Assembly: GCF_004784465.1 (NCBI RefSeq)
Contig: NZ_SRRU01000003.1
Coordinates: 248,001-312,000 of the forward strand
Reading direction: 5' to 3'
Length of the DNA: 64,000 nt
DNA from: Streptomyces griseoluteus
GTDB lineage: Bacteria > Actinomycetota > Actinomycetes > Streptomycetales > Streptomycetaceae
The position numbers and the translations under genes were made by a program. Below the pieces are notes generated by a model. The model ran no database searches. It saw only the letters and a program-made list of their open reading frames with translations, and was not told the origin of the DNA. Shown piece after piece: positions 17,838 to 25,989 of this stretch (position 1 is its first letter; each line of letters begins with the position of its first letter).

Positions 17838-18515
17838 CTACGGCAGGCGCCAGTCCACCGGCTCCGCGCCCTGGTCCGCCAGCAGTTCGTTGGCCCGGCT
17901 GAACGGACGCGAGCCGAAGAAGCCGCGGTCGGCCGACATGGGTGAGGGGTGGGCGGACTCGATGGCCGGGTAGTCGCCGAGGAGAGGGCGGAGGTTGCGG
18001 GCGTCGCGGCCCCAGAGGATGGAGACCAGGGGCTTGCCGCGGGCGGCGAGCGCGCGGATGGCCTGCTCGGTGACCTCTTCCCAGCCCTTGCCGCGATGGG
18101 CGCCGGGCTTGCGGGGCGCGGTGGTGAGGGCCCTGTTGAGCAGCAGGACACCCTGCGAGGTCCACGGGGTCAGGTCACCGTTGGAGGGCCGGGGCAGGCC
18201 CAGGTCGGTGTTCAGCTCCCGGTATATGTTCTCCAGGCTGCCCGGCAGCGACCGCACCTCCGGCGCCACCGCGAAGCTCAGCCCGATCGCCATGCCCGGC
18301 GTGGGATACGGGTCCTGACCCACGATCAGGACCCGCACATCGTCGAAGGGCTGCTGGAAGGCCCGCAGGACGTTCGCCCCGGACGGCAGATAGGTCCGCC
18401 CCGCAGCCACCTCGGCACGCAGGAAGTCCCCCATGGCCGTGATGCGGTCGGCCACCGGGTCCAGGGCCTTCGCCCAGCCGGCCTCTACAAGTTCGTTCAA
18501 CGGTCGTCGTGCCAC
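17838..18515 (-). CDS. ung: Uracil-DNA glycosylase, family 1
   Basis: 225 residues from a GTG at 18515. The water-activating loop [18 protein letters not shown] and the leucine loop [13 protein letters not shown] are intact, and [10 protein letters not shown] matches the family core. Length fits (about 220-230). It removes uracil from DNA to start base-excision repair, important in a high-GC genome prone to cytosine deamination. Divergent from the BadF-type kinase gene, with about 125 bases between starts. Confidence 0.96.
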   Translation of the reverse strand: MARRPLNELVEAGWAKALDPVADRITAMGDFLRAEVAAGRTYLPSGANVLRAFQQPFDDVRVLIVGQDPYPTPGMAIGLSFAVAPEVRSLPGSLENIYRELNTDLGLPRPSNGDLTPWTSQGVLLLNRALTTAPRKPGAHRGKGWEEVTEQAIRALAARGKPLVSILWGRDARNLRPLLGDYPAIESAHPSPMSADRGFFGSRPFSRANELLADQGAEPVDWRLP

Positions 18516-18640
18516 GTCAAGTCACTCTAGTGGCCACCACCGACATCACCCGAACGGCTGTGGATCAGCCCCCGCGCAGGCCCCCTCCCCCGCTACCCTG
18601 CCTCCGTCGTACGCGCCTGGGCCAGGAGAGGGGAATCCCA

Positions 18641-19648
18641 TTGTTCGCAGAGGGCAAGGCGGTTCACCCGGCCGCCCCCGGCTACCTCGCGGTCGACTCC
18701 GGAGGCTCCGGCCTGCGCGTGGCCGTAGGGTCGTACGACGGAGCGCCCCCCGTGGAGGGCAGGTCCGGACAGCCGGTACGGACCGGGGAGCGAGGCATCG
18801 ACCCGGCCCATCTGCTGGAGCTGGTCCTGCCGTTGGCACGCGCCGTCGCGGCCAAGGCCGGTGTGGACCAGCTGACCACGGCCGTGATCGGCGCCGCCGG
18901 CTTCGCCACCCTGGGCGACGCCCTCCGCGCCGAGTTGCCCGACGCGCTGACCCGCGCGCTGGGCGTACGGACCGTGGCCCTGGCCGCAGACGCGGTCACC
19001 GCGTACATCGGCGCCCTGGGACCACGTCCGGGTGCCGTACTCGCGGCCGGCACCGGCCTGATCGCCATCGGTACGGACCTCACCACCTGGCGCCGCGCGG
19101 ACGGCTGGGGTCATCTGCTGGGCGACTGTGGCGGCGGCGCCTGGATCGGGCGCGCAGGTCTGGAAGCGGCGCTACGGGCGTACGACGACCGCGCGGGCGG
19201 CTCCGCCCCGCTGCTGGAGCGCGCGCGGGAGCGGTTCGGGCGGCCGCCGGAGCTACCGGGCCTCATCTACCCCCGCCCGGACCGGGCCGCCGTGCTCGCC
19301 TCCTTCGCCCCGGAGGTCGCCGCCTGCGCCCCGCACGACCCCGTGGCCACCGGCATCCTGCGCGCGGCCGCCCGCCACATGGCCGAGTCCGTCGCCGCCG
19401 TGTGCCCAGAAGCCGGTGAGCCCGAAGTCGCCTGCACCGGCGGCCTCCTGAAGTTGGGAGAGCCGCTTCTCTCCTTCCTGCACGCCGAGTTGGCACAAAA
19501 GGCACCCCACGCCCGGCAGACCGCACCCCAGGGCGATCCCCTGCACGGTTCGGCCCGGCTCGCGGCCGCACTCGCTGCCGGAGACGCCATCTGGCCCGAG
19601 GACCCCCGCCTGCTCTGCGTATCCGGCGCACGCAAGAGAGCGACATAA
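18641..19648 (+). CDS. BadF/BadG-type ATPase, probable N-acetylglucosamine kinase-like sugar kinase
   Basis: 335 residues from a TTG start at 18641, chosen because AGGAGAGGGG precedes it. The actin-like ATPase elements are in order: LAVDSGGSGLRVAVG (phosphate 1), GAAGFATLG, AAGTGLIAIGTD (phosphate 2), GDCGGGAWIGR and VACTGGLLKLG (adenosine). This is the BadF/BadG/BcrA/BcrD domain found in eukaryotic-type GlcNAc kinases and related bacterial kinases. The sugar is not determined by sequence alone. Confidence 0.82.
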   Translation: MFAEGKAVHPAAPGYLAVDSGGSGLRVAVGSYDGAPPVEGRSGQPVRTGERGIDPAHLLELVLPLARAVAAKAGVDQLTTAVIGAAGFATLGDALRAELPDALTRALGVRTVALAADAVTAYIGALGPRPGAVLAAGTGLIAIGTDLTTWRRADGWGHLLGDCGGGAWIGRAGLEAALRAYDDRAGGSAPLLERARERFGRPPELPGLIYPRPDRAAVLASFAPEVAACAPHDPVATGILRAAARHMAESVAAVCPEAGEPEVACTGGLLKLGEPLLSFLHAELAQKAPHARQTAPQGDPLHGSARLAAALAAGDAIWPEDPRLLCVSGARKRAT

Positions 19649-19800
19649 GGGAAATCCGTCCCACCGATCCCTCAACTACCCGATAGGGGACCGGATCAGC
19701 CGCCCCATGTACGCAACTCATCCGACAAAACCGGACGGATACCGCTCACCTGCACCCTCCCCGAACAGGGGCGCTCGGGAAACCAGTAACATGCGGCGCC

Positions 19801-20721
19801 ATGAGCTCCCCCACTGGACCCGAGTCCGGCCTGCCAGTACGAATGCCGCGACCCCGCCAGCCCGGACGGCACCGCCGTCCGGAGCCGCTGGTGGCTCCCG
19901 AGGACGCGCCCGCGTTCGTCCTCGCGGTGCCCGGTGCGCCCAGCGCCGCCACGCGCAGCCTCGCCGAGGAGGTCGTGAGCATCGCCCGCTCCGAGCTGCC
20001 CGGCCTCGACGCGCGGATCGGTTACCTGGACGGGGACGACAACGAATTCCCGACCCTGAGCGCCGTCCTGGCGCGCGCCGCCGAGGAGCGCACGGCCCGC
20101 CACGAGCAGGCCGTCGCCGCCGGTTCCGACGCGAAGGCGCCGGACGGGCCGGTGGCCGTGGTCGTGCCGCTGCTGGCCGGTCCCGACAACGCCCTGCTGC
20201 GGCAGACCCGCCAGGCCGTGATGGACAGCCGGGTCGCCGCCGAGCTGACCGACGTCCTCGGCCCGCACCCGCTGCTCGCGGAGGGGCTGCACGTGCGGCT
20301 GTCGGAGGCGGGCCTCGCCCGTGCCGACCGCGCCCGCCTCTTCACGGTGGCGACCGCGGCCGACGGCATCATCCTGGCGTCGGTGGGCGGCGAGGAGGCC
20401 GTGCAGGCCGCCGGCATCACGGGCATGCTGCTCGCCGCGCGCCTCGCCGTGCCGGTGATGGCGGCCGCGCTCGACCAGGAGGGCTCCATCGCCTCCATCG
20501 CCGAGCAGCTCCGCGCCTCGGGTTCGCAGCAGCTCGCGCTCGCGCCGTACCTGATCGGCCCGGAGATCGACACCGCGCTCCTCACGGCCGCGGCGGCCGA
20601 GGTCGACTGCGCCACCTCCGAGGCCCTCGGCGCCTACCCGGCCATCGGCAAGCTGGCCCTGGCCAAGTACACGGCCTCCCTGGGCATCGCCCAGCAGCCC
20701 CAGGGCGCCCCAGCCTTCTGA
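19801..20721 (+). CDS. CbiX/SirB-like chelatase-fold protein lacking metal ligands
   Basis: 306 residues. Two halves follow the CbiX pattern: FVLAVPGAPSAATRSLAEE...ARIGYLDGDD, then VAVVVPLLAGPDNALLRQT...LGPHPLLAEGL. In active sirohydrochlorin chelatases the first strand ends in HGSR and a second His follows the VVVPLLL strand. Here these positions read PGAP and GPDN, so both metal-binding histidines are gone. The protein is probably not a chelatase. No cobalamin or siroheme gene is nearby. TAACAT (19787-19792) just before the ATG suggests a leaderless message. Confidence 0.72.
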   Translation: MSSPTGPESGLPVRMPRPRQPGRHRRPEPLVAPEDAPAFVLAVPGAPSAATRSLAEEVVSIARSELPGLDARIGYLDGDDNEFPTLSAVLARAAEERTARHEQAVAAGSDAKAPDGPVAVVVPLLAGPDNALLRQTRQAVMDSRVAAELTDVLGPHPLLAEGLHVRLSEAGLARADRARLFTVATAADGIILASVGGEEAVQAAGITGMLLAARLAVPVMAAALDQEGSIASIAEQLRASGSQQLALAPYLIGPEIDTALLTAAAAEVDCATSEALGAYPAIGKLALAKYTASLGIAQQPQGAPAF

Positions 20722-20740
20722 CAAGGCCAAGCACCGAGAA

Positions 20741-20771
20741 GGGCCCGCCCCGGCAACCCCGGAGCGGGCCC
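20741..20771. terminator. Hairpin terminator after the CbiX-like gene
   Basis: Arms of 13 bases (GGGCCCGCCCCGG and CCGGAGCGGGCCC, one mismatch) enclose the loop CAACC. There is no clear T-run, as is common in Streptomyces terminators. Confidence 0.7.
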
Positions 20772-20780
20772 TGCGCGCTA

Positions 20781-20830
20781 CCCAGCCAGGGGCACGGGGA
20801 ACCCCGCGACAAGCCACAGCCGACCCGCAC
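20781..20830. repeat. Dispersed Streptomyces GC-rich intergenic repeat, copy A
   Basis: Contains CCAGGGGCACGGGGAACC followed by GCGAC and GACCCGCAC. This matches, with differences, the short repeat found after many Streptomyces genes (core AGGGGCGCGGGGAAC). Copy B follows within 30 bases. Confidence 0.6.
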
Positions 20831-20856
20831 TACCCCAGTAACCCCCGGCCGCACCT

Positions 20857-20902
20857 ACCCAGGGGCGCGGGGAACCGCGCGACCAGGCCCCACGGGCCCG
20901 CA
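20857..20902. repeat. Dispersed Streptomyces GC-rich intergenic repeat, copy B
   Basis: Contains ACCCAGGGGCGCGGGGAACC, then GCGCGACCAG and GGGCCCGCAC. It is closer to the usual form than copy A. It ends at the stop codon of the FUSC gene, between two convergent genes. Confidence 0.65.
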
Positions 20903-20905
20903 CCC

Positions 20906-22399
20906 TCAAGCCCCCACCAGCCGACCCGCCCCCGCGGCCCCCCGAAGCGGCTCCGCCAGATCGGCCAGCGCGTGCTCAAGCCCGTGCAGATGGACCAGCG
21001 CCGGCTCCACCGGAGCCTCACCGGGCCGGTGCAATGGCTCGGAGCCCCCTTCCGTGAGCGCCTCGACAGCCGCCTCCACCCGCCAGCAGGCAGCAGCCAG
21101 CCGAGCATCATGCGACGCCTCAGGATCAGCGGCGACAGCCACCAACCCCCGAACCTCCCGCGCGCACTCGTCCAGAAGCGCCAGCACCCGCAGAGCCCGC
21201 CCCTTACGCCCCACGAGCGGATTCAACGGATGCACCAACGGCGCGACCGACATCCGCACCCGCCCGAGCAACTGCTCCAGCTCGGCCACCCGCGGAGCGG
21301 GGTCAGCCGTAGCGGAACCCGCAAGCCGCGCCGCCGCCTCAGCAGTGCACGCGTGCACACACCGCAAGGCCCGCTGAATCCACGCATCGGTGGTGGCATG
21401 CGTGGTCACCGGCAGCACCACCAGCACGGCCAGCATCGCCCCCACCGCCCCGACAGCCGTCTCGGCCACCCGCAGCGCCAGCAGCGAAGGCGTGAGCACG
21501 CCGAGCAACCCGTACAGAACCTCGGCCAGCAAGGTCACCCAGAGCATCATCCAGGTGTAGGAAACCGCGGCCGAGTAGAAGATCCCGAACACCGCGACCG
21601 CGACCAGCACCACGGACGGCACGACAGCCCCGTGCACCGGCAGCGCCACCAGCAGCCCCAGCCCGATCCCGAGCACCGTCCCGAGCACGCGCCGGAACCC
21701 CCGTACCAGCGTCTCCCCGCGCGAGGCGGTGTTGACGAAGACCCACCAGGTCGCCCCGACGGCCCAGTACCAGCGCTGCCCGGACAGCACCTGCCCGAGG
21801 ACCAGCGCGAACCCGGCGCCCGCGACCGCCTGCGCGGCCTGCCGGGTGGTCACGCGGGCCAGCCCCGTACCCCCCGGAGGGGCCGGCACCGCGGGCACCG
21901 GCAGCCCCCGCTCGTAACACCAGACCCCGAAGCGCACCGCGGCAGCGCTGAGCACGGACAGCAGGACGGCGGCGTACAGCTCGGGCAGTTGCACCGGGGT
22001 GACGTGCAGGAACTGCCCGACGAAGAACATCATGAAGGCGAACACCCCGATGCTGTGCCCACGCGGCCCCCACCGGCGCGCGTACACCCCCGCGCCGACG
22101 ACCGCGAGGAACGCCAGGTCACGCGCGACCGGATAGGTGTGCAGCTCGGCGGCGCCCGCCAGTACCAGCACACCCACCCCGGGAAGCAGAGCCGTGGTGA
22201 CGGCCTGCCCGCGCACGGTGGCGTCGGCGACGGTGAACAGGGCGAGCAGCGCGGCGAGACCACCCGCGACCATGCCGGGCAGCGACTGCCCCGCGAGCCC
22301 GCACACCAGGACGGCCAGCCCGATACCGAGCACGGCCCGCGCGGCGAAGCGCAGCCGCACCCGCCCCGGGTCCGGCGCCATGAACACCTTCTTCAGCAC
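20906..22399 (-). CDS. FUSC family membrane protein
   Basis: 497 residues from a GTG at 22399 preceded by GGGGGCGGACG. Five or six hydrophobic segments fill residues 10-160, and a second cluster (residues 180-330) carries the FUSC-type core GQRWYWAVGATWWVFVNT. The C-terminal 150 residues are soluble and helical. Likely an efflux channel for organic acids or similar compounds, substrate unknown. It is transcribed away from the Lrp-type regulator, whose candidate binding repeats lie in the shared upstream region. Confidence 0.82.
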   Translation of the reverse strand: MLKKVFMAPDPGRVRLRFAARAVLGIGLAVLVCGLAGQSLPGMVAGGLAALLALFTVADATVRGQAVTTALLPGVGVLVLAGAAELHTYPVARDLAFLAVVGAGVYARRWGPRGHSIGVFAFMMFFVGQFLHVTPVQLPELYAAVLLSVLSAAAVRFGVWCYERGLPVPAVPAPPGGTGLARVTTRQAAQAVAGAGFALVLGQVLSGQRWYWAVGATWWVFVNTASRGETLVRGFRRVLGTVLGIGLGLLVALPVHGAVVPSVVLVAVAVFGIFYSAAVSYTWMMLWVTLLAEVLYGLLGVLTPSLLALRVAETAVGAVGAMLAVLVVLPVTTHATTDAWIQRALRCVHACTAEAAARLAGSATADPAPRVAELEQLLGRVRMSVAPLVHPLNPLVGRKGRALRVLALLDECAREVRGLVAVAADPEASHDARLAAACWRVEAAVEALTEGGSEPLHRPGEAPVEPALVHLHGLEHALADLAEPLRGAAGAGRLVGA

Positions 22400-22493
22400 T
22401 GCTCGTCCGCCCCCTGGTGGCCGTTCGCACGAAAAAGGCGCCGCGGAATCCGCAGCGCCATCGACACCTCTATGACAGCACCCCAAGTCCGTT

Positions 22494-22617
22494 TGGCTCA
22501 ACTGCCTCCCTTTTCACTGAGCCATTGGCCCTCACGAACCGAACCGCTCCGGCCACCTCACGGACCAACGGCCCAGGTCGCACGGCATCCGGGAACCGGA
22601 AGACACTGAGCCATTGG
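22494..22617. promoter_or_regulatory. Three TGAGCCA repeats between FUSC and Lrp genes
   Basis: A 13-base direct repeat, ACTGAGCCATTGG, occurs at 22516-22528 and 22605-22617. A third TGAGCCA core lies in the opposite orientation at 22494-22500. The repeats sit in the 261-base divergent region, and the last copy ends 44 bases before the Lrp start. Lrp/AsnC proteins bind several spaced sites and usually autoregulate. The direct copies are 89 bases apart. Confidence 0.5.
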
Positions 22618-22660
22618 TACAGTCACGCTGTTCGACGAACCGCGAGGAGGCCGAACCACG

Positions 22661-23140
22661 ATGGCCGTGGACGAGCTGGACACCCGCATCCTGCGCCTGC
22701 TGCTGGAGCAGCCGCGCACCAGCGTGCGCGAGTACGCCCGCCTCCTCGGCATCGCGCGCGGCACCCTCCAGGCCCGGCTGGACCGGATGGAACGGGACGG
22801 CGTGATCACCGGCACGGGCCCCTCCCTCTCCCCCGCCGCGCTCGGCCACCCCGTGCTGGCGTTCGTGCACATCGAGGTCACACAGGGCCACATGGACGAT
22901 GTCGGGGAGGCGCTGGCGGCCGTTCCTGAGATCGTCGAGGCGTTCTCGACCACGGGCGGCGGGGACCTGCTGGCGCGGGTGGTGGGCCGGGACAACGCCC
23001 ATCTGGAGGACGTGATCCAGAAGCTGATCAGCGTGCCCGGCGTGGTGCGCACCCGGACCGAGGTGGCCCTGCGGGAGCGGGTGCCGTACCGGCTGCTGCC
23101 CCTGGTGGAGTCGGTGGGCCGGTCGGCGGCGAAGCCCTGA
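22661..23140 (+). CDS. Lrp/AsnC family transcriptional regulator
   Basis: 159 residues after GAGGAGG. The N-terminal helix-turn-helix (DELDTRILRLLLEQPRTSVREYARLLGIARGTLQ, two turns of which fit the AsnC pattern) is followed by a RAM ligand-binding domain (VLAFVHIEVTQ...VPEIVEAFSTTGGGDLLARVV). Such proteins sense amino acids or related metabolites as octamers. A DHA2 exporter gene follows 60 bases downstream on the same strand, and a FUSC gene is divergent; both are candidate targets. Confidence 0.9.
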   Translation: MAVDELDTRILRLLLEQPRTSVREYARLLGIARGTLQARLDRMERDGVITGTGPSLSPAALGHPVLAFVHIEVTQGHMDDVGEALAAVPEIVEAFSTTGGGDLLARVVGRDNAHLEDVIQKLISVPGVVRTRTEVALRERVPYRLLPLVESVGRSAAKP

Positions 23141-23173
23141 GCGCCCACGCGGCCCGTTTCCCGTGGTGCGGCG

Positions 23174-23184
23174 GTGACGGTCAC
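23174..23184. promoter_or_regulatory. Palindrome upstream of the DHA2 exporter
   Basis: GTGAC-G-GTCAC is a perfect 5+1+5 inverted repeat directly upstream of the proposed -10 of the exporter gene. It is a candidate operator, with no proven regulator. Confidence 0.4.
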
Positions 23185-23200
23185 TGCATAGCGTGACCCC

Positions 23201-24691
23201 ATGACTACAGTCCAGACCCGCCCTGCCGCCGCCGGTGACCGACGGCGGTGGCAGGCGCTCGCGGTCTGTCTCGTGGCGGGCTTCATGACGCTGCTCGACA
23301 GCTCGATCGTGAACGTCGCGCTGCCCTCGATGGAACGCGGCCTCGGCGCCGACGCGGCCGACGTGTCCTGGGTGGTGTCGGGCTACGCGCTCACCTTCGG
23401 CCTCGTCCTCGTCCCGGCGGGCCGGCTCGGCGACGTACGCGGGCGCCGGGCGGCGTTCCTGCTCGGGCTCGCGCTGTTCACGGTCACCTCGGTGGCGTGC
23501 GGGCTGGCACCGAGTTCGGGCTGGCTGGTGGTCTTCCGGCTGCTGCAGGGCGCGGCCTCGGGCATCGTCGCTCCGCAGACGACGGGGCTGATCCAGCAGA
23601 TGTTCCAGGGCGCCGACCGGGCGCGCGCGTTCGGCATGCTGGGCAGCGTGGTCGGGATCTCCACGGCGGTCGGACCGCCGGCGGGCGGCCTGCTGATCCA
23701 GGCGTTCGGCGTCCACGACGGCTGGCGCTGGGTGTTCTACGTGAACCTGCCCATCGGCGTGGCCGCGTTCTGCGCGGCGCTGCGGCTGCTGCCGCGCACC
23801 CCGGTGGCGGAGAAGCGGCGGGAGGGCGCGGACCTCACGGGCGTCCTGCTGCTCGGCGCGGGGGTGCTGGCGCTGATGCTGCCGCTGGTGCAGGAGCAGC
23901 AGTGGACGGGCCGGACGAAGTGGGCCCTGATGCCGGTGGCGGCGCTGCTGCTGGCCGCGTTCTGGCGGTGGGAACGGCGTCAGGGCAAGCGCGGAAACGA
24001 TCCGCTGATCGACCTCGAGCTGTTCTCCCTGCGCTCCTTCACCCTGGGCGTGCTGCTGAACGTGGTGTACTTCGGCGGCTTCACCACGGTGTTCTTCGTC
24101 TACACCCTCTACTTGCAGAACGGCCTCGGCTACGGCGCGCTCGCGGCGGGTCTGGCCTCGCTGCCGTTCGCGATCGGTTCGGCGGCCGGGGCGGCGCTGG
24201 GCGGCCGGCTGGTGGTGCGGCACGGCCGCAAGCTGGTGGTCGTCGGGCTGGTCGGGGTGGCGGTGGGCCTGCTCGCCGTGATCGGCGCCGTACAACTCGT
24301 CCAGGGGCCCGGCGCGGCCTGGGTGGCGGCGCTGCCGCTGCTGCTCGCGGGGGTGGGCTCCGGGGTGACGATCTCCCCCAACACCACGCTGACCCTCACT
24401 CGCGTCCCCGTCCGGCGGGCCGGGGCGGCGGGCGGCATCCTGGTGACGGCCCAGCGCATCGGCTCGGCGGCCGGGATCGCGGCCGTGGGCGCGGTGTACT
24501 TCGCCCACCTGGCCAATCACGGCACCTTCACGCGGGCGCTGCAGCTGGGCCTGCTCACGGCGGTCGGGATCATCCTGGTCGCGCTGGTGCTGGCCATCGC
24601 CGACCTGCGGGAACGGCATGCGCACCCGGAGCCGCCGATGGGCGACGGCCCGGCGCCGGAGCCCGCGGAGCGCACCCCGTCCAGGGCGTGA
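23201..24691 (+). CDS. DHA2-type MFS drug/proton antiporter
   Basis: 496 residues with 14 predicted helices. Family motifs are present: LLDSSIVNVALPSM in helix 1, AGRLGDVRGRR in loop 2-3 (motif A), and GLIQQMF...AVGPPAGGLL (motif C region). DHA2 proteins export drugs or metabolites. A perfect palindrome GTGAC-G-GTCAC (23174-23184) lies just upstream. TAGCGT (23189-23194) ends 6 bases before the ATG, so the message may be leaderless. It likely belongs to the Lrp regulon (inference from position). Confidence 0.9.
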   Translation: MTTVQTRPAAAGDRRRWQALAVCLVAGFMTLLDSSIVNVALPSMERGLGADAADVSWVVSGYALTFGLVLVPAGRLGDVRGRRAAFLLGLALFTVTSVACGLAPSSGWLVVFRLLQGAASGIVAPQTTGLIQQMFQGADRARAFGMLGSVVGISTAVGPPAGGLLIQAFGVHDGWRWVFYVNLPIGVAAFCAALRLLPRTPVAEKRREGADLTGVLLLGAGVLALMLPLVQEQQWTGRTKWALMPVAALLLAAFWRWERRQGKRGNDPLIDLELFSLRSFTLGVLLNVVYFGGFTTVFFVYTLYLQNGLGYGALAAGLASLPFAIGSAAGAALGGRLVVRHGRKLVVVGLVGVAVGLLAVIGAVQLVQGPGAAWVAALPLLLAGVGSGVTISPNTTLTLTRVPVRRAGAAGGILVTAQRIGSAAGIAAVGAVYFAHLANHGTFTRALQLGLLTAVGIILVALVLAIADLRERHAHPEPPMGDGPAPEPAERTPSRA

Positions 24692-24695
24692 GCGC

Positions 24696-25442
24696 TCAGG
24701 ACTTGCGGCGCGGCTTCCCGGGACGCCCGCCGGAGCGCCCGCGGACGGGCCGCCCGGTGGGCTTGCCGCTCTTCTGCCTGGAGGCGCCCTGGGCGGGCTT
24801 CTTCTTCTCCTGCTTGGGCTCCGGGGGCGTGGCGCGGCCCCGGGTGCTGTTGACGGTGCGGCCCCGGACGATGCCGATGAAGTCCTCCACCCGGTCGGTG
24901 GTGGCCTCCTCCGGCCAGGCGAGGGCGATCCGGGACTGCGGGGCGTCGACGACCGTGCGGTAGGTGAGGTCCTTGCGGTGGTAGAGACGCGCGAGGGACT
25001 GCGGGACGATCAGCAGGCCGACGTCGGCGGCGACCAGTTCCAGGGCGTCCGGGGTGGTGGCGGGCCGCTCGAAGCCGGGCTCACCGGGCGGGGCGTCCCA
25101 GTCGAAGACGTCGTCCAGCGGGTGGAAGAGCACCTCGTCGGCGAGGTCGGCGAGCGTGACCTCCTCGGCCGCGGTGATCACGTGGTCCTTGGGAACGACG
25201 ACCACCGTGTCCTCGGTGTACAGGGGGATCGCGCTGAAGAAGTCGCGGTCGACGGGCAGCCGTACGAAGCCCGCGTCCGCCTCTCCCGCGCGCAGCAGGG
25301 CGTCGGCCTCGGCGGCCGGGACCTGGGTGAGGACGAGGGGGGTGCCGGGCAGGCGCTCGTTCCAGATCCGCACCCATTTGGCGGGCGTCACTCCGGGGAC
25401 GTACGCGAGCCGGAACGACGGTGATTCTTCCGAGCCTGTCAC
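24696..25442 (-). CDS. Orphan LysR-type substrate-binding domain with basic tail
   Basis: 248 residues from a GTG at 25442. The chain begins directly with the effector fold (FRLAYVPGVTPAKWVRIWNE, a LysR/periplasmic-binding type II domain) and has no N-terminal winged helix. Residues 200-248 are rich in Lys, Arg, Gly and Pro (KQEKKKPAQGASRQKSGK and onward), suggesting binding to nucleic acid or acidic partners. There is no signal peptide. The divergent DUF5997 gene starts 58 bases away. Known pairings of LysR domains with an N-terminal HTH make this a possible split regulator (inference). Confidence 0.75.
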   Translation of the reverse strand: MTGSEESPSFRLAYVPGVTPAKWVRIWNERLPGTPLVLTQVPAAEADALLRAGEADAGFVRLPVDRDFFSAIPLYTEDTVVVVPKDHVITAAEEVTLADLADEVLFHPLDDVFDWDAPPGEPGFERPATTPDALELVAADVGLLIVPQSLARLYHRKDLTYRTVVDAPQSRIALAWPEEATTDRVEDFIGIVRGRTVNSTRGRATPPEPKQEKKKPAQGASRQKSGKPTGRPVRGRSGGRPGKPRRKS

Positions 25443-25500
25443 CAGGCCAGGCTACCGGCCGTGGTCGGCTGCCACGCACACGGCCGATACCCTTGACCTC

Positions 25501-25893
25501 ATGAGTTCGCAGCAGAGCCCCCAGACGATGAAGCCCGCCACCGCGGCGAAGAAGCTGGGTGTGTACCTCCCCGCCACCCCCGCCGCCTTCCAGGAGGGTG
25601 TGGTCTCGCGCGCCGAGCTGAACGAGCTCCAGACGAACCCGCCCGAGTGGCTGCGCGAGCTGCGTCAGAACGGCCCCCACCCCCGTCCGGTGGTCGCGGC
25701 CCGCCTCGGCATCTCGATCGCGGGCCTCGCTCGCGGCGGCGTCACCGAGCCCCTGACCACCGCACAGATCGAGGACCTCCGCGAGGAGAGCCCCGAGTGG
25801 CTGGAGAAGGAGCGTGCCACCCAGGCCGAGGTCCGCAAGGAGACCGCGCGCGTCAAGAAGCTGCACGAGAAGAAGGAAGCCAAGGAGAGCTGA
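25501..25893 (+). CDS. DUF5997 family protein
   Basis: 130 residues, no membrane segments. A central stretch, RPVVAARLGISIAGLARGG, looks like a helix-turn-helix. It is flanked by two copies of an L-x5-PEWL-x3-R pattern (LQTNPPEWLREL and LREESPEWLEKE), and the C-terminal 30 residues are charged and helical. Function is unknown. TACCCT (25488-25493) 7 bases before the ATG implies a leaderless message. A strong hairpin terminator follows. Confidence 0.8.
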   Translation: MSSQQSPQTMKPATAAKKLGVYLPATPAAFQEGVVSRAELNELQTNPPEWLRELRQNGPHPRPVVAARLGISIAGLARGGVTEPLTTAQIEDLREESPEWLEKERATQAEVRKETARVKKLHEKKEAKES

Positions 25894-25910
25894 CGCTCCT
25901 GCGCTGATGA

Positions 25911-25939
25911 CGCGGCCGCACCCCTGGGGTGCGGCCGCG
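25911..25939. terminator. Strong hairpin terminator after DUF5997
   Basis: A perfect 14-base stem (CGCGGCCGCACCCC with GGGGTGCGGCCGCG around a single T) is followed by the T-rich TTGTTTATT. This is the clearest intrinsic terminator in the window. Confidence 0.88.
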
Positions 25940-25989
25940 TTGTTTATTGCGTCGACAATCCCCCGCCGCCCCCGGCAGAGTGGCCGCCC

